From Mycobacterium paraseoulense (lineage in GTDB: Bacteria; Actinomycetota; Actinomycetes; Mycobacteriales; Mycobacteriaceae), in contig NZ_AP022619.1 of the NCBI RefSeq assembly GCF_010731655.1, positions 4,588,001 through 4,652,000 of the forward strand: a stretch of 64,000 nt of DNA, read 5' to 3'. The notes beneath the pieces were generated by a model. The model worked only from the letters and a program-made list of their open reading frames with translations. It did not search any database and was not told the DNA's origin. The position numbers were made by a program, and so were the translations under genes. Below are positions 1-8,326 of the stretch, in pieces (the first letter of the stretch is position 1; the number at the start of each line of letters is the position of its first letter).

Positions 1-1132
1 CGTCCACGTCGGTGGCCCGGGCGGCCGACGCGGCCTGGGTCATGTCGATTCCGGCGGTGCCCACCATTTCGGTAGGCGCTTCCACGACGGCGCCCGCGGC
101 GGTCGGGGCACCCGCCGGCGCCTGCTGACCACCCAGCGACGCCGCGCCGATCGCCGCGCTGGCCGCGGGCTGCGGCGCGGTGTGGACCGGCACCCGAAAG
201 CGCTCCGACAGCCGCGCGGTGAGCAGTGGGATGCTGGCGCCGCCGCCGACGCTCGCGACCGCGGCCAGCCTGGATACCGCAATCCCGTTGCGGCGCAACG
301 CTTCCTCGAGGGTGTCCAGGAATCGGTCCAGCGGCTCGGAGATCAGCTGCTCCAGCTCGGCGCGCGACAGCTGCACGTTGGCGCCCGGAGCCGGCGTGAG
401 CGACGCGGTCGCGGCGGTCGACAGCTGCTCCTTGGCGCGCCGGCATGCGTCGAGCAGTCGGGCCTGCGAGCCCATCCGCACGGTGCCGGCCAGGTCGGCC
501 ATGGTGTCGTCGGAGGCCTGCAGGCGCCCGAGGACGAGCCGATCGATGGCGTCGCCGGAGAAATCGGCGTACCGCACCGACGGACCGATGTGGGTGAAGT
601 TGGCCCCGGCGTCCATCAGGGTGATCGTGGTGCCGCTGGCGCCGAAATCGCACAGCGCGACGACGCCGGCCGTCGGGAATCCCGGCCTGCCGCGTAGTGC
701 CGCGAGCGCGGCGGTGGCGTCGGACACCAGCACCGGGGTCACACCGCCGCGGGCGAGATCCGGCTGGGCGAAGAATTCGTCACGCAGCGCGGCGAACTGG
801 GCGTCGGACCAGTACGCGGGGACGGCGATGGTGATCGGTGCGCCGTAGCCGACCGTGCGGGCCATGGCCTCGATCGCCTCGACCGTCAGCACCTCGCCGA
901 GGTACTTCGTCCCGTCGGCCGCCACCAACGGGGAACGGTCGCCGACGCGCTCGACGAATCCGCGCAGCACCATTCCGTTTTCGGTCAGGTTCGGATTTTC
1001 TTCCGGCAGGCCAACTTCGGTGGGCCGGTGCTCGAAGAGGGTCAACACGGCGCTGCGGACCACCGGGGCGCCGCCCGCCGGGGCCGCCACCAGGTGGGCC
1101 GCCCCGATCGACAGCCCGAGCGACTCGCTCAT
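1..1132 (-). CDS. Hsp70-like actin-fold ATPase, 3' end outside window
   Basis: Only the first 377 codons lie in the window. The protein has an Hsp70/actin-type ATPase fold: a phosphate-binding motif DFGASGTTITLMD near the middle and the adenosine motif VASVGGGASIPLL near residue 305. After about residue 330 it becomes Ala/Pro/Thr-rich, so no normal Hsp70 substrate-binding domain is visible. This layout resembles the mycobacterial Pro/Thr-rich Hsp70-like proteins of the Rv0312/Rv2264c type (family assignment from memory). The ATG at 1132 gives the family N-terminus MSESLGLSIG. It follows a Thr-rich membrane protein gene on the same strand by 55 bp, so the two may be co-transcribed. A chaperone or peptidoglycan-linked role is inference only; cofactors such as GrpE or DnaJ are not adjacent. 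Confidence 0.75.
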   Translation of the reverse strand, partial: MSESLGLSIGAAHLVAAPAGGAPVVRSAVLTLFEHRPTEVGLPEENPNLTENGMVLRGFVERVGDRSPLVAADGTKYLGEVLTVEAIEAMARTVGYGAPITIAVPAYWSDAQFAALRDEFFAQPDLARGGVTPVLVSDATAALAALRGRPGFPTAGVVALCDFGASGTTITLMDAGANFTHIGPSVRYADFSGDAIDRLVLGRLQASDDTMADLAGTVRMGSQARLLDACRRAKEQLSTAATASLTPAPGANVQLSRAELEQLISEPLDRFLDTLEEALRRNGIAVSRLAAVASVGGGASIPLLTARLSERFRVPVHTAPQPAASAAIGAASLGGQQAPAGAPTAAGAVVEAPTEMVGTAGIDMTQAASAARATDVD

Positions 1133-1187
1133 GCCCCGCACCCCACTTCCGATCGCCCGGTGGTCCTCACCATAGCGGCCGACCGGG

Positions 1188-1643
1188 TCAGCGCAGGCCG
1201 GGCGGGACCGTGATCACCGTGGGCACCCCCGGGATCGTGATCACCGACGGCAGCGATGGCAGGTGGTGCCGGTGCGGCGCCTCCTGCTGGCTGGGCTGGC
1301 GCGTGGGCTGCTGCGTCGGCTGCTGTGCCGGCGCCTCGACCGAGCTGCTGGTGGTCGGCGTCGTGGTGGTGGTCGGCGCTGTCGTCGTCGTCGTGGTGGT
1401 GGTCGTGCTCGTGCTGCTGGGGCTCGGGGTGGGGCTGGTGCCCCCTTCGCCGTGCAGCAGCTCGGTGATGCCGTACGCGATCAGCGCGATCAGGATTGCG
1501 ACGAACACCAGCCAGGCGATCAGCAGCGGAGGCTTGCGATACCACGGAGTGGGTTCGCTCTCCAGGTCGTCGAAGGCCTCGGGCTGCTCGAACCCCCCGG
1601 GCGGGTACGGCGGGGGTTCGCCGGAAGTCGGCTGGTCAGCCAT
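1188..1643 (-). CDS. Single-pass membrane protein with Thr-rich extracytoplasmic stalk
   Basis: A 151-residue protein from the ATG at 1643. Residues 1-40 are Pro/Gly/Glu-rich and likely cytoplasmic, then WYRKPPLLIAWLVF begins one hydrophobic helix of about 22 residues. After it comes a low-complexity Thr/Ser/Pro segment, encoded by the GTC/GTG-rich stretch on the plus strand around 1350-1420, then a Gln/Pro stretch and a short hydrophobic tail with repeated VITIPGVP/VITVPP motifs. A GTG at 1706 would add 21 residues; neither start has a clear ribosome binding site. Function is unknown. The topology suggests a cell-envelope anchor or sensor, and the gene lies upstream of the Hsp70-like gene on the same strand. 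Confidence 0.65.
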   Translation of the reverse strand: MADQPTSGEPPPYPPGGFEQPEAFDDLESEPTPWYRKPPLLIAWLVFVAILIALIAYGITELLHGEGGTSPTPSPSSTSTTTTTTTTTAPTTTTTPTTSSSVEAPAQQPTQQPTRQPSQQEAPHRHHLPSLPSVITIPGVPTVITVPPGLR

Positions 1644-1753
1644 GCCGTAGTTGGCATGATGGGTCGCCTGCTCGTGGAAGTCGTCGGGTGGGCCTTTGCG
1701 TTCCACGGCACCGATGGTACTGACCCCGCCTGCGGGGCTCCTGAGGCCGCCGC

Positions 1754-1787
1754 TCAGAACGTGTTGACCTTGTCGAGGCCGACGAAC
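1754..1787. repeat. Direct repeat copy A: orphan 34-bp copy of lpqJ 3' end
   Basis: Matches 3851-3884 at 32 of 34 positions. Read on the minus strand it encodes FVGLDKVNTF plus a stop, almost the last residues of LpqJ (FVSLDKVNTF), but no lpqJ body precedes it. Together with the copy inside lpqJ it brackets the kinase-MurQ gene. Confidence 0.8.
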
Positions 1788-1806
1788 GGTCTCGGGCGTT
1801 GCCGCC

Positions 1807-3525
1807 TCATTGCCCTCCGAGCGCGGCCCGCACGCGTCCCCGCGCCCGGTCGAGCCGGACGGCGGCCTCGACCGCGTCGACGCCGGCGAGCAACGCGACG
1901 ATCGCGGTTTTGGCGTGACCACCCGCGGCGGCGAGTGCTGCGGCCGCGGTTTCCTCGTCGACGCCGGCCGCGTCGCGCACGATCCGCACCGCACGGCGGC
2001 GCAGCTTCGCGCTGGTCGGCCGCACGTCAACCATCCGCGGTCCGTAGGCCTTGCCGAGCGCGATCATCACGCTCGTCGAGAGCGCGTTGAGCACGACCTT
2101 CTGCGCCGTTCCCGCCGTCAGCCGCGTCGAGCCGGCCAACACCTCTGGCCCGGTCAATAGTTCGATCACCACGTCGGCTGATGCCTCACCGCCGGGGTTG
2201 TTGACGATCGCGACCGTCAGCGCACCCGCCGCGCGCGCATGCTCGAGCGCCCCGAGCACGTAAGGCGTGCGGCCCGACGCGGTGATCCCGACAAGCGCGT
2301 CGGCGGCGGTCAATTCGGCGAGATCGGCGGGGTCGAACGCGTCTTCCGCGCCCTCGATCGCCTCGGTCAGCGCCGCCGGCCCGCCGGCGATCACACCGCG
2401 CACCAGGTCGGTGCCGAACGTGGGCGCACATTCGGCCGCGTCGAGCACGCCGAGCCGCCCGGGCGTTCCGGCACCGGCGTAGATCAGGCGGCCGCCGCGC
2501 TCGAGCCGCGCAGCGATCGCCGCGGCCGCCGCCGCGATCCGCGGGACCGCCGCCACCACCGCGGCGTGCGCCTCGCCTTCGGCGGCGACGAGCAGCGCGA
2601 CGACGTCCCCGACGGGCCGCGCGTCGAGGTCGTGCAGGCCTGGACGCACGGCTTCGGTGGCGAGCGCGTCGAGTCCTTGCACGGCAACGGTTTTGGGCGC
2701 CGCCTGCACGCGGATCACGTGCGGCTCGTGGATCGCCCCCAGCCGCAGCGCCCCGTCGAGCGCGTCGCCGGCGGCGGGGACGAGGTCGAGCTGCTCACGC
2801 AGCGCTGTGAACCCGGCCAGCCCGCCGACCATCGCGACCGGGCCATCCCCGGCCGCGCGAGCGGTCGCGGCGAGCGCCTCAGCCGCCGCACCGACGATCG
2901 CCAGCGCGGCGGCGTCGCCCTGCGCGGCGAGGACGTCGGGTGCGAAGGACGCGAGCGCGGCGGCACCGGTGAGCCGCGCGGGCCAGGTCTCGGGCGCGCC
3001 GAAGCGGGCGCGGGCGGCGTCGAGCAGCGCGGTGGACGGGCCGCGGCCGTCGTGCGCGCGCAGCGCCGCGCGCAGCCCGGCGGCGCCGATCCACGCGCCG
3101 CCGCCCTCGTCACCCAGCCACGGGCCCCAGCCGTCGGCGGTCCGCAGCGCGCCGTCAGCGTCGATCGCGAGCGCCACGACGCCGGTGCCCGCGATCAGCA
3201 CGACGCCCGGCTCCCCGTCCAGCGCGCCGGCGTGCGCGATCACGGCGTCGCTGGTCACCGCGACGCGTTCGGCCCGCAGCGAGGTCAGCAGCGCATCGCC
3301 CAGCGCCCGCGCGGCGTCCCGCGCCGCCAGCGCCCCGGCGGCGCCCACAATCACCTCATCGACCGCGCCGAACTCGCGCGCCACGTTCCGGATCGCCGCC
3401 TCCGCGGCCCGCACGCCGCCGGGCGCCGCGAGCCCCGGCGCGCCCGGCCCCCGGGCGCTGCGGCCCCGGGCCGACGCCCGGCACGACGTCTTACCCAGGT
3501 CGACGGCGAGGATCATCGCACCCAT
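1807..3525 (-). CDS. murQ: Fused BadF/NagK-type sugar kinase and MurNAc-6-phosphate etherase
   Basis: A 572-residue fusion. The N-terminal half (about 1-270) has the BadF/NagK ATPase fold: phosphate motif AVDLGKTSCR, then VVLIAGTGVVA and WGPWLGDEGGGAWIG, typical of GlcNAc/MurNAc kinases. The C-terminal half (about 275-572) is MurQ: sugar-phosphate site GAGTPGRLGVLD, catalytic-glutamate motif DAAECAPTFGT, EGAED, ITASGRTPYV and GPEVLAGSTRLTAGTAQK. The predicted path is MurNAc to MurNAc-6-phosphate to GlcNAc-6-phosphate plus D-lactate, a cytosolic peptidoglycan recycling step; that the kinase half uses MurNAc is inference. Start is ATG 3525 or ATG 3516. Some 60-bp stretches (for example 3001-3060) are about 85% GC, richer than neighbours. 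The repeats on both sides and the broken DUF488 gene next to it suggest acquisition by transfer. Confidence 0.85.
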   Translation of the reverse strand: MGAMILAVDLGKTSCRASARGRSARGPGAPGLAAPGGVRAAEAAIRNVAREFGAVDEVIVGAAGALAARDAARALGDALLTSLRAERVAVTSDAVIAHAGALDGEPGVVLIAGTGVVALAIDADGALRTADGWGPWLGDEGGGAWIGAAGLRAALRAHDGRGPSTALLDAARARFGAPETWPARLTGAAALASFAPDVLAAQGDAAALAIVGAAAEALAATARAAGDGPVAMVGGLAGFTALREQLDLVPAAGDALDGALRLGAIHEPHVIRVQAAPKTVAVQGLDALATEAVRPGLHDLDARPVGDVVALLVAAEGEAHAAVVAAVPRIAAAAAAIAARLERGGRLIYAGAGTPGRLGVLDAAECAPTFGTDLVRGVIAGGPAALTEAIEGAEDAFDPADLAELTAADALVGITASGRTPYVLGALEHARAAGALTVAIVNNPGGEASADVVIELLTGPEVLAGSTRLTAGTAQKVVLNALSTSVMIALGKAYGPRMVDVRPTSAKLRRRAVRIVRDAAGVDEETAAAALAAAGGHAKTAIVALLAGVDAVEAAVRLDRARGRVRAALGGQ

Positions 3526-3595
3526 CCTCGATCGGCCCGGGCTGTGTGTCGACAGCCGGGCACACTGGTTAAGTGGGGCGGGCGTTGCTGACCGT

Positions 3596-3817
3596 GGGGC
3601 GCTGGACCAGGTCCTGGCCGACGCAGCCCGGCGCACCACCACGGTGATGTGCAGCGAGAGCGTCTGGTGGCGCTGCCACCGGCGGCTGATCGCCGACGTG
3701 GCGGAGCTCGGTCGCGCCGTGCCGGTGCGACACCTCATGCCGGACGGCCGCCTGCGCCCACACCGCCCCGCCGGCGGTGCCCGCCGCCGCCCCGACGGCC
3801 ACCTGGTATGGGACGGC
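3596..3817 (+). pseudogene. DUF488 protein remnant, C-terminal part only
   Basis: The plus strand encodes a DUF488-like C-terminal half. Recognisable parts are TTVMCSESVWWRCHRRLIAD (the family's Cys-Glu and WRCHRR motif), VRHLMPDGR and a final DGHLVWDG. The first 60-80 residues expected of DUF488 are absent, no start codon with a ribosome binding site precedes it, and the frame runs on through the lpqJ 3' end without its own stop. The missing 5' part stops about 70 bp from the divergent kinase-MurQ start, so insertion of that gene probably deleted it. The remaining bases 3526-3850 hold nothing else I can identify. Confidence 0.6.
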
Positions 3818-3850
3818 CGAGCCGACGGTCGCCGGTCCGGCCTCGGGCCG

Positions 3851-3884
3851 TCAGAACGTGTTGACCTTGTCCAGGCTGACGAAC
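3851..3884. repeat. Direct repeat copy B, within lpqJ 3' end
   Basis: The intact copy, starting at the lpqJ stop codon. It differs from copy A at two positions (22 and 27 of the 34-bp alignment). The pair is 2.1 kb apart in the same orientation. Confidence 0.8.
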
Positions 3885-4444
3885 ATGCCGTGGCCGGTGC
3901 GGTCGTTGGTGAAGCGCGTCCCGTCGGCGGTCGCGTTGATCGTCCAGCCCGCGGCGTTGTAGGTCTTGTAGTCGATCTGGACCGTGGGGATGGCCCCCAG
4001 GTTGCCCAGCACCCACTGCACCTTGCCGCCGGAGTCGACGCTGACGCCGTTGGCGTGTTCGCCGTCTTGCAGAGGGGAGTTGGTGAACGGCGCCTCGCAG
4101 CCGACGGTGTCCTTGTTGATCTGGCAGCGCGTGGTGCCCGACTTGGTCTCGATGAACACGTAGCCGTTCTGGTCGGGCGGCAACGGGATGGTGCCGGCGG
4201 GCGCCGTCGGGTTGGCCGGGGCGGTCGGGAGGCCGGGGGCCGGGCTTGCGGTGGGCGCCGGCGGGGCCGTGCTCGGCCTGGGTGTGGGGAACGTGGGTTC
4301 CACCGGGCCCGCCCCGGGCGCGGCGACCGGGCGGCCGGCGATGGTGGAGGAACATGCGTCGATCAGCGCGGGACTGACCAGGACCGGCGCGATCAGCAGG
4401 GAACCCCCGGCAAGACTCCACCGTGCCCTTTGCGAAAACCGCAC
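3851..4444 (-). CDS. lpqJ: LpqJ-like secreted lipoprotein
   Basis: A 197-residue exported protein from GTG 4444, with GGGAG six bases upstream. The N-terminus is basic then hydrophobic and ends in ALIDAC, a weak lipobox because Asp sits at -2. A Pro/Ala/Thr-rich linker (about 35-85) leads to a compact domain with GYVFIETKSGTTRCQI, VGCEAPF and a final GMFVSLDKVNTF. The paired cysteines suggest a disulfide. Size and position next to ansP2 and dnaK match H37Rv LpqJ (Rv0344c, from memory). Function is unknown. Its last 34 bp are the source of the direct repeat that also occurs at 1754-1787. Confidence 0.75.
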   Translation of the reverse strand: MRFSQRARWSLAGGSLLIAPVLVSPALIDACSSTIAGRPVAAPGAGPVEPTFPTPRPSTAPPAPTASPAPGLPTAPANPTAPAGTIPLPPDQNGYVFIETKSGTTRCQINKDTVGCEAPFTNSPLQDGEHANGVSVDSGGKVQWVLGNLGAIPTVQIDYKTYNAAGWTINATADGTRFTNDRTGHGMFVSLDKVNTF

Positions 4445-4549
4445 GCGCCACTCCCGACGATCACCCGATACCGGAAAATCAGATTACGCGCGAAGCGACG
4501 AAACCCCCTGCAACCGCGCGCCTATCGATGCGACCCCGATGGTGAAGCT

Positions 4550-5035
4550 TTATCGCCGCGTGACCGACTGGACCTCGGCGGCCCGGCGGGCGGCGGCCAC
4601 GATGCCCTGGTAACCGGTGCACCGGCAGAAGTTGCCCGACAGGCCTTCGCGGATCTCCTGGTCGGTGGGATCGGGATTGTCGCGCAGCAGCGCGGTCAGC
4701 GACATGACGAAACCCGGCGTGCAGAAGCCGCATTGCAGCCCGTGGCACTCCCGCAGCGCCGACTGCACCGGCGACAGGGTGCCGTCCGGCGCGGCGACGC
4801 CTTCGACCGTCGTCACCTCCGCCCCGTCGGCCTGCACCGCGAACATCAGGCACGAACGCACGGCCTGGCCGTCCAGCAGCACCGTGCACGCCCCGCACGC
4901 CCCGTGCTCACAGCCCAGGTGGGTGCCGGTCAGCCCGCACTTCTCCCGCAGGAAGTCGGCCAGCGTCATCCGGGGCTCGACCGCGGCCGTGGTTTCAGTT
5001 CCGTTGACGGACAGGTTGATTGGGTGTTCACGCAT
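4550..5035 (-). CDS. Molybdenum hydroxylase small (2Fe-2S) subunit, cluster 1
   Basis: A 161-residue iron-sulfur subunit of the xanthine dehydrogenase/CO dehydrogenase superfamily. It has the plant-type [2Fe-2S] motif CEHGACGACTVLLDG near residue 42 and the second cluster motif [10 protein letters not shown] with CRCTGY near residues 100-140. It relays electrons from the molybdenum site to FAD. It is last in a three-gene operon: the start overlaps the FAD-subunit gene by 8 bp. This cluster is separate from the true CO dehydrogenase operon at 28027-35399, and the large subunit does not carry the CO dehydrogenase loop, so I do not name it coxS. Confidence 0.9.
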   Translation of the reverse strand: MREHPINLSVNGTETTAAVEPRMTLADFLREKCGLTGTHLGCEHGACGACTVLLDGQAVRSCLMFAVQADGAEVTTVEGVAAPDGTLSPVQSALRECHGLQCGFCTPGFVMSLTALLRDNPDPTDQEIREGLSGNFCRCTGYQGIVAAARRAAEVQSVTRR

Positions 5036-5912
5036 GGCTTTCCCCCAGGGCTTCGGTGATCGCTTGCGTCCAGGCGCGGGCGGCCATGGTGGCGCCGACC
5101 CGCAGCCGGTAGGACGCCGACCCCTGCAGGTCGTTCGGGACGTCGTCGAGCCCGCTCATCGCGGCCTCGCCGATCTCCTCGGGCACCAGTTCGGCGACCG
5201 GCCTGCCGACCGCGGCCACCTCGGCCGCCGTGGCGCGCCGGACCGTGGGCCCCATGCCCAGCAGCCCGATCGCGCAGCGCGACACCCGATCGCCGTCGTC
5301 GAGCTGGACGGCGACCAGGGCGCCGGCGATCGCGAAATCGCCGTGCCGGCGGGAGAATTCCTCGACGGCGAACCCGCATCTGCCGTCCCACACCGGGAAT
5401 CGCACCCCGGTCAGCACCTCGTCGGCGTCCATGGTGGTCTCCCACACCCCGGCGAAGAAGTCGGCCGCCGCGATCTCGCGGCGCCGGCGCGGCGACTGCA
5501 CCTCCATCACCGCATCCAGGGTCAAAGCGACCGCCGGGTATTCACCGGCCGCGTCGGCGTGGGCGATCGACCCGCCGAGCGTGCCGCGGCTGCGGATCTG
5601 GAAGTGCCCGACGAACGGCGTCGCCCGCGTCAACAGCGGAACGGCTTGCCGCACTTGGTCATCGGCACCCACTGCGGCCTCGGTGGTGCCGGCGCCGATC
5701 CACAGCTCCGGGCCCCTGCGGTCGATGCCCTGCAGCTCGGGCAGCCGGGAGATGTCGATGAGATGGTCGAAATAGGCCAGCCGCATCGCCAGCATCGGCA
5801 CCAGGCTCTGGCCGCCGGCAAGGATTTTCGCGTCGTCGCCCAGTTCGGCCAGCAGGCCCACCGCGTCGTCGATGGTGTCGGGGCGGTGATAGTCGAACGC
5901 GGCCGGCTTCAC
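5028..5912 (-). CDS. Molybdenum hydroxylase FAD-binding (medium) subunit, cluster 1
   Basis: A 294-residue protein with the CoxM/XDH FAD-binding fold: FAD pyrophosphate motif AGGQSLVPML near residue 33 and the second motif TLGGSIAHAD near residue 110, then the C-terminal FAD domain. It passes electrons from the [2Fe-2S] subunit through FAD to an acceptor. The GTG at 5912 overlaps the large-subunit stop (GTGA), indicating translational coupling, and its 3' end overlaps the small-subunit start. The acceptor (quinone, NAD or O2) cannot be read from sequence. Confidence 0.9.
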   Translation of the reverse strand: MKPAAFDYHRPDTIDDAVGLLAELGDDAKILAGGQSLVPMLAMRLAYFDHLIDISRLPELQGIDRRGPELWIGAGTTEAAVGADDQVRQAVPLLTRATPFVGHFQIRSRGTLGGSIAHADAAGEYPAVALTLDAVMEVQSPRRRREIAAADFFAGVWETTMDADEVLTGVRFPVWDGRCGFAVEEFSRRHGDFAIAGALVAVQLDDGDRVSRCAIGLLGMGPTVRRATAAEVAAVGRPVAELVPEEIGEAAMSGLDDVPNDLQGSASYRLRVGATMAARAWTQAITEALGESHA

Positions 5913-8257
5913 CGTTGCCCCCGTTCCAGCAGGGCGGCGATCGACGCCGGGCTGGCCGGCAGCCGGGTGACCGTCACGCCCAGCGGCGCCAGCGCGTCGT
6001 TGACGGCGTTGATCACCGCCGGCACCGAGCCGATGGCCCCGCCCTCTCCGGCGCCCTTGTAGCCGCCGGGTCCCGGCCCGGGTATCTCGACGTGGCCGAA
6101 TTCGATCGGCGGCACCTCGGTGGCGGTGGGCAACAGGTAGTCGACGAAAGTCGTTGCCAGCGGGTTGCCTTCGTCGTCGTAGACCATGTCCTCCATCAGG
6201 GCGCCGCCGATGCCCTGCACGGTTCCACCGGCGATCTGGCCCTCCACCACCGACGGGTTGATCATGGGCCCGACGTCCTCGCTGACGATGTAGCGCAGCA
6301 GGGTCACCTTGCCGGTCGCCACGTCCACCTCGCAGGTGCAGGCGTGCGTCGCGTTGGACCAGTGGATGGGATTGGTCGAGTTGAACCGCGCGGTCGCCTC
6401 GAGGTTGGTCGACAGTCCCGGCGGCAGCTGCTGCGGCGAGTAGTACGCCACGTAGGCCAGCTCCCCGAATGACACCGACTTGGCCGGATCGTCGCGCGCG
6501 CTGGCCACCGAGAACGCCAGATCCACTTGCGCCTCGGGCACTTTCAGGTGGTGCGCGGCCAGCGCCACGATCTTCTCGCGCAGGATGGCGCCCGCCTCGC
6601 TAACGGCCCCGGCGGTCATCGGCGCGCTGCGGCTGCCCTGCGTCCCGGCCCCGTACGGGGTGACCGCGGTGTCACCCTGGATGGTGGCCACGTCGTCGAT
6701 GTCGGCGCCCAGCGCGTCGGCGGTCAGCTGCACGACGGTGGTCTCGATGCTGTTTCCGCTCGAGCCGCCGTTGACGTACACGTTGATCTTGCCGGTCGGC
6801 TCCATGCGGATGGTCGCGCCCTCGGTGGCCAGGTGCCCGGTCGCCGCGCCGGTCGGCTCGATGTAGGCCGAAAACCCGAGGCCCAGGTAGCGGCCCTGCG
6901 CCAGCGCCTCGGCCTGCTCCTTGCGAAACCCTTCGTGGTCAAGGATTTTCACCGCCTGCTCGAACGTGTCGATCGGGGCGACGTGGTCATACGGCATGCC
7001 GTTGGGGTTGACGTAGGGCATCTCGTCGCGGCGCAACAGGTTGCGCCGGCGCAGCTCGACCGGGTCGACGTTCATCTTGCGCGCGGCGATGTCGAGCAGG
7101 ATCTCGCGGGCCAGCGTCTCGTACTGCCAGGGGCCGCGGTAGGCGGCCAGGCCGCTGGTGTTGGAGAAGACCGTCTTGTAGTTGAAGCTGGCCTTGGGCA
7201 CCCGGTACGGGCCCGGGAAGAACATGCCGATGGCGGCCGTGGTCAGCACCGGGTACGGCGTCGGGTAGGCGCCGATGTCCTGGACGAAGTCGATGTCGGC
7301 CGCGGCGATGTTTCCCTCGTCGTCGAACGCCATCCGCGCCGTGCCGTCGACGTGGCGGGCCTGCCCCGCCGACATCAGGTTCTCGCGCCGGTCCTCGATC
7401 CACTTCAGCGCCGCCGGCACCTTGCGGGCGGCCAGCATGATGCACATGTCCTCGCGCATCGGGACGACCTTCTGGCCGAAGCCGCCGCCGGTGTCGCGCA
7501 TGATGACCCGAACACGTTGCGCCGCAATGCCCAACAGCCGGGCGCAGAACGCCCGCAGCTCGTGCGGGGTCTGGGTGGACGCCCACATCGTGAGTTCCCC
7601 GGTGGCGGCGGTCCATTCGACCACCAGGCCGCGGGTCTCGATCGGCACGGGCGCGTAAATCTGCTGATAGATCTGCTCTTTGACCACGCAGGGCGCGTTG
7701 GCGAACAGCTCCTCGTCGGGCGGGGCTCCGCCCATGCCACCGGCGACGTTGTTCGGGTAGGCGCCGTGCACCAGCACATCGGAGTCCTGCGCCCGGGTGA
7801 AATCGGTGACCGCGGGCAGCGGCTCGTAGTCCACGTCGATGAGTTCCAGCGCGTCCTCGGCGACATACCGGCTCTCGGCGACGACGAGCGCGACGGGGTC
7901 GCCGACGAACTTCGCCTCGCCCTCGGCCAGCGGCGGGCGCGGCGTGTCCGCGACGTCCTTGCCGGCGACGGCGTGCCACCCCTCCTTCGCGTCGGGGTTG
8001 AGGTCGGCGGCGGTGAACACCGCGCGCACGCCGGGCAGCGCCAGCGCGGCCGAGGCGTCGATGCCGTTGATGCGCGCCCGCGCGAACGGGCTGCGCACGA
8101 AGCAGGCGTGCAGCATGCCCGGCCGGACGATGTCGTCGACGAAGCTGCCACGGCCCGTCAACAGCCGGCCGTCCTCCACCCGCTGGACGCGGGTGCCGGC
8201 GTACCGGGGCGCCGGGGTGACCGGCCCGCCCGTTGCCGCCTGCACGTCCTGAGTCAT
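5909..8257 (-). CDS. Molybdopterin-binding large subunit with AYRGPW loop, cluster 1
   Basis: A 782-residue catalytic subunit of the xanthine dehydrogenase family. Residues 17-130 form the fumarylacetoacetase-like hammerhead domain and the rest binds the molybdopterin cofactor (GGGFGQK near residue 255; catalytic glutamate in YKGAGEGGAIGS near the end). The active-site loop at residues 372-377 reads AYRGPW. Form I CO dehydrogenase has AYxCSFR and form II has AYRGAGR, so this is neither; the cysteine that binds copper is absent. An aldehyde or N-heterocycle hydroxylase is more likely than CO oxidation, but the substrate is unknown. It is first in its operon; ACGGAG precedes the ATG at 8257. 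The divergent MocA-like gene could supply the cytosine-dinucleotide cofactor. Confidence 0.88.
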   Translation of the reverse strand: MTQDVQAATGGPVTPAPRYAGTRVQRVEDGRLLTGRGSFVDDIVRPGMLHACFVRSPFARARINGIDASAALALPGVRAVFTAADLNPDAKEGWHAVAGKDVADTPRPPLAEGEAKFVGDPVALVVAESRYVAEDALELIDVDYEPLPAVTDFTRAQDSDVLVHGAYPNNVAGGMGGAPPDEELFANAPCVVKEQIYQQIYAPVPIETRGLVVEWTAATGELTMWASTQTPHELRAFCARLLGIAAQRVRVIMRDTGGGFGQKVVPMREDMCIMLAARKVPAALKWIEDRRENLMSAGQARHVDGTARMAFDDEGNIAAADIDFVQDIGAYPTPYPVLTTAAIGMFFPGPYRVPKASFNYKTVFSNTSGLAAYRGPWQYETLAREILLDIAARKMNVDPVELRRRNLLRRDEMPYVNPNGMPYDHVAPIDTFEQAVKILDHEGFRKEQAEALAQGRYLGLGFSAYIEPTGAATGHLATEGATIRMEPTGKINVYVNGGSSGNSIETTVVQLTADALGADIDDVATIQGDTAVTPYGAGTQGSRSAPMTAGAVSEAGAILREKIVALAAHHLKVPEAQVDLAFSVASARDDPAKSVSFGELAYVAYYSPQQLPPGLSTNLEATARFNSTNPIHWSNATHACTCEVDVATGKVTLLRYIVSEDVGPMINPSVVEGQIAGGTVQGIGGALMEDMVYDDEGNPLATTFVDYLLPTATEVPPIEFGHVEIPGPGPGGYKGAGEGGAIGSVPAVINAVNDALAPLGVTVTRLPASPASIAALLERGQR

Positions 8258-8296
8258 TGCGCTCCGTGATTGTCGCTGTGCGAGAAGCTGAATGTC

Positions 8297-8326
8297 ATCA
8301 TAGGAGAGTGCCGTTATCGCAGTCTA
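8297..8326 (-). promoter_or_regulatory. Possible promoter of cluster 1 molybdenum hydroxylase operon
   Basis: On the minus strand, TAGACT (8326-8321), an 18-bp spacer and TATGAT (8302-8297) resemble a SigA-type promoter 40 bp before the large-subunit ATG. It overlaps the start of the divergent nucleotidyltransferase gene. The -35 match is only partial. Confidence 0.35.

Noticed and set aside
1350..1420. Simple-sequence GTC/GTG-rich tract as a regulatory repeat
   Set aside because: It encodes the Thr-rich stalk of the minus-strand membrane protein and needs no other explanation.
2657..5059. An 800-codon open frame on the plus strand
   Set aside because: Only the short DUF488-like part (3596-3817) is meaningful; the rest is antisense to murQ, lpqJ and the molybdenum hydroxylase small-subunit gene.
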